The notes beneath the pieces were generated by a model. It was not told the DNA's origin, made no database searches, and saw only the letters and a list, made by a program, of their open reading frames with translations. Both the position numbers and the translations under genes were made by a program. This document shows, piece by piece, positions 62,115 to 64,000 of a stretch of 64,000 bases of DNA. The stretch comes from CAINOH01 sp041663565 (lineage in GTDB: Archaea > Micrarchaeota > Micrarchaeia > Norongarragalinales > CAINOH01): the NCBI GenBank assembly GCA_041663565.1, contig JBAYMJ010000004.1:1-64000 (forward strand), given 5' to 3'. The stretch's first letter is position 1, and every line of letters starts with the position of its first letter.

Positions 62115-64000
62115 TCAATTCATCCCTTTGTCCTCGAACCGCTTTTTCACCGAGTTCGCGTGGGCTTCGAGCCCTTCGGCCCTTGCAAGCACCTCGATGG
62201 TCCCGGCAAGCTCCGAAAGCCCGTTGCGCTCAAGCTTGAGGTAGTTGACCTCGCGCACGAAGTCCCTTGCCGAAAGGCCTGAATACATCCTTGCGGCCCC
62301 GCCGGTAGGAAGCACGTGGTTCGGCCCCGCCGCATAGTCGCCTGCCGAGACGCTGGTGTAGTTCCCGATGAATATCGCCCCTGCGTTCCTGACTTTGTCA
62401 AGGACCGTGAACGGCCTGTCAACCGCAAGCAGGAGGTGCTCGGGCGCGTACTCGTTCGAAAAGTCTATCGCCTCGCCGACGTCGCCTACGACCAGGATTG
62501 CGCCGTTTGCTGACAGCGAAGTGCGGATTATCTCCCTTCGCGGAAGCAAAAGCATCTGGCGCGAAACCTCGGCCTCGACTTCGTCCGCAAGCTCTTTTGA
62601 AACCGCAAGCAGCACCGCAGCCGCATCCGGACTGTGCTCGGCCTGCGCCAGCATCTCGGCAGCCAAGAACCTCGCGTCGGCAGTCCGGTCGGCTATTGCC
62701 AGAAGCTCGCTCGGGCCTGCAGGCGAGTCTATGGATACGAGTGCGCGGGACAATGCCTCAAGCTTTGCCGCAGCCACGTACGAGTTGCCTGGCCCCACTA
62801 TTTTCCTGACTCGCGGGACGGTCCGCGTCCCGAGGGCCATTGCAGCTATCGCCTGGGCCCCGCCGAGCTTGAACACCTTGCCAACCCCGGCAACGTCAGC
62901 CGCAACAAGCACAGCGGGGTTGCACTTTCCTTCCCTGTCCGGCGGGGTGCAAAGGACGATGTCGCGGACTCCCGCCACCTTTGCAGGCACCACGCCCATT
63001 ATGACCGACGAAGGGTATGCAGCGGAGCCGCCCGGCGCGTATACCCCCACCGAATCAAGCGGGACAACCAGCTTGCCGCCCAGGCCGCCTTCCATCTTCA
63101 TCTCCCATTTTTGCGGAAGCTCCTTCTGCGAAAAGCGCGCCACGTTTTCCGCCGCCTTCTTCAGCGCCGCAATGACCTCGGGCTTGACTTTCGAATATGC
63201 TTCCTTGGTCTCCTCGGCTGTAACAGCGAACTGCCTTGGAAGCAGCTTGACCTTGTCGAACCGTTCGGTATAGGATGAGAGCGCCTCGTCGCGGCCCTTT
63301 GATACGGTGTCGAAGACTTCGGCCGCAAACACCCTTGCCTCGGCTGCCTTGCTGAAATTGCGGTAGAGTATCCTCTTGCGGTCCCCTGCGGAAATCCCGT
63401 CCAGCCGGCCCCGAAGAACGGAGAAGTCCCCGCGAAACGCGCCTACTGCGCCGTCGACCTGGCCGCGCTTTTGCGCAAGCGAAGCGGGGTTGGCGACGAT
63501 GACTGCGCTTGAGCGCAAAAGCTCCTGCGACTCCTCCAGGCCGTTCGCGGCAAGGGTGCGGCCGGTGCTCGAAAGGTCGATTATCGCATCAGCTATCCCC
63601 GCGGATACGCTGGCCTCTATCGCGCCGTCAAGCTGGATGACCTTCGCGTCGATGCCGTTTTCCGAAAGGAACTTTGCAGCAAGGCGCGGGAACGCGGTTG
63701 CCACGCGGCCTGGCTTGCCGCAGCCGCCCTTGGGGACGGCATAGACCAGCCTGCAGAAGCCGAAGGGAAGCGGAAGAAGCGTCACCACTTCGGAGCCCTT
63801 TTCCGCAACCATGTCGGAACCGGTTATCCCGATGTCCGCAACGCCTGACTCTACGTAAGTGGGTATGTCGCGCGCCCGGGCAAGGAGGAAGCGGTACTTT
63901 CCGCACGGCGAGGCCGAGTAGTACCCCCGGTCCCTGCCGGAGTTCTCAAACCCAAGCGCCCTGGCAAGAAGCTGGGCCGGGGCCGCCAGCGCGCCCTTGT
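62115..64000 (-). CDS. hisGD: HisG-HisD fusion, N-terminus beyond right edge
   Basis: One frame runs from the edge to TGA 62115, at least 627 residues. The first about 175 visible residues are HisG, ATP phosphoribosyltransferase (SASPCGKYRF-type loop region, VADIGITGSD, DLSSTGRTLAANG). The rest is HisD, histidinol dehydrogenase (SIDSPAGPSELL, AEHSPDAA, NEYAPEHL with catalytic Glu-His, GNYTSVSAGDYAAGPNHVLP). There is no stop or restart between them, so the first and last enzymes of the pathway share a chain. First gene of the operon as far as seen. Confidence 0.9.
   Translation of the reverse strand, partial: KGALAAPAQLLARALGFENSGRDRGYYSASPCGKYRFLLARARDIPTYVESGVADIGITGSDMVAEKGSEVVTLLPLPFGFCRLVYAVPKGGCGKPGRVATAFPRLAAKFLSENGIDAKVIQLDGAIEASVSAGIADAIIDLSSTGRTLAANGLEESQELLRSSAVIVANPASLAQKRGQVDGAVGAFRGDFSVLRGRLDGISAGDRKRILYRNFSKAAEARVFAAEVFDTVSKGRDEALSSYTERFDKVKLLPRQFAVTAEETKEAYSKVKPEVIAALKKAAENVARFSQKELPQKWEMKMEGGLGGKLVVPLDSVGVYAPGGSAAYPSSVIMGVVPAKVAGVRDIVLCTPPDREGKCNPAVLVAADVAGVGKVFKLGGAQAIAAMALGTRTVPRVRKIVGPGNSYVAAAKLEALSRALVSIDSPAGPSELLAIADRTADARFLAAEMLAQAEHSPDAAAVLLAVSKELADEVEAEVSRQMLLLPRREIIRTSLSANGAILVVGDVGEAIDFSNEYAPEHLLLAVDRPFTVLDKVRNAGAIFIGNYTSVSAGDYAAGPNHVLPTGGAARMYSGLSARDFVREVNYLKLERNGLSELAGTIEVLARAEGLEAHANSVKKRFEDKGMN

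Overview
The window looks archaeal. It encodes KEOPS subunits (Kae1, Bud32), Sua5, aIF2-gamma, Rpo7 (RpoE'), Spt4, eS24, eS31 (S27ae), a likely eL41, deoxyhypusine synthase, mevalonate kinase, a geranylgeranyl-reductase-like flavoprotein, archaeal pilins with class III signal peptides, and an intron-containing tRNA-Lys beside a tRNA-splicing endonuclease. Compact gene packing, ATGA overlaps, an endonuclease resembling the three-unit type known from ARMAN-like archaea, and bacterial-type LysRS and adenylate kinase suggest a DPANN archaeon, possibly Diapherotrites or Micrarchaeota-like. That placement is inference; the window has no rRNA.

Layout. (1) 1-16.8 kb, all minus strand, is a surface-protein locus. 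It holds a giant pilin-like protein with about eight LamG-like modules that runs off the left edge, two secreted glycine-rich fibre proteins ending in peptidase S74 (endosialidase-type) self-cleaving chaperone domains, a shorter relative, and a second pilin-anchored LamG protein. The three secreted proteins share one N-terminal tag, and both LamG genes have the same TATA element at nearly the same distance from the start. (2) 17-23 kb holds two toxin-antitoxin-like pairs, mevalonate kinase, a KaiC-like ATPase, a geranylgeranyl-reductase-like flavoprotein and a solo tnpB. (3) 22.8-36 kb holds a glycosyltransferase, a phosphohexomutase, an HExxH protein, two tiny Lys/Ala-rich microgenes, the full AmmeMemoRadiSam set with an AbrB-PhoU regulator, eL41, Bud32-Sua5-Kae1, a duplicated CPBP protease and an information-processing block ending in tRNA-Lys. 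(4) 36-46.6 kb holds a degenerate transglutaminase-like surface protein, adenylate kinase, a HAD phosphatase, aIF2-gamma, LysRS, deoxyhypusine synthase, EndA and three unknowns. (5) 46.6-56.7 kb holds a type IV pilus operon (four small pilin-like/secreted proteins, a winged-helix-like protein, the ATPase, two T2SF membrane proteins, a major pilin), an RNA m5C methyltransferase, an FAD/NAD reductase, two membrane coiled-coil proteins and another pilin. (6) 56.9-64 kb is a histidine operon.

The histidine operon reads, in transcription order, hisG-hisD (fused), hisC, a HAD phosphatase, hisB, hisH, hisF, hisA-hisI-hisE (fused). Eight genes would cover all ten steps if the HAD protein is the histidinol-phosphate phosphatase. 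The pilus operon probably exports or assembles the class III signal-peptide proteins, which may include the two LamG proteins at the left end; no prepilin peptidase is seen here. The strongest candidate for an undescribed system is the LamG/S74 locus, which pairs pilin-type anchoring with phage-tailspike-type fibre maturation.
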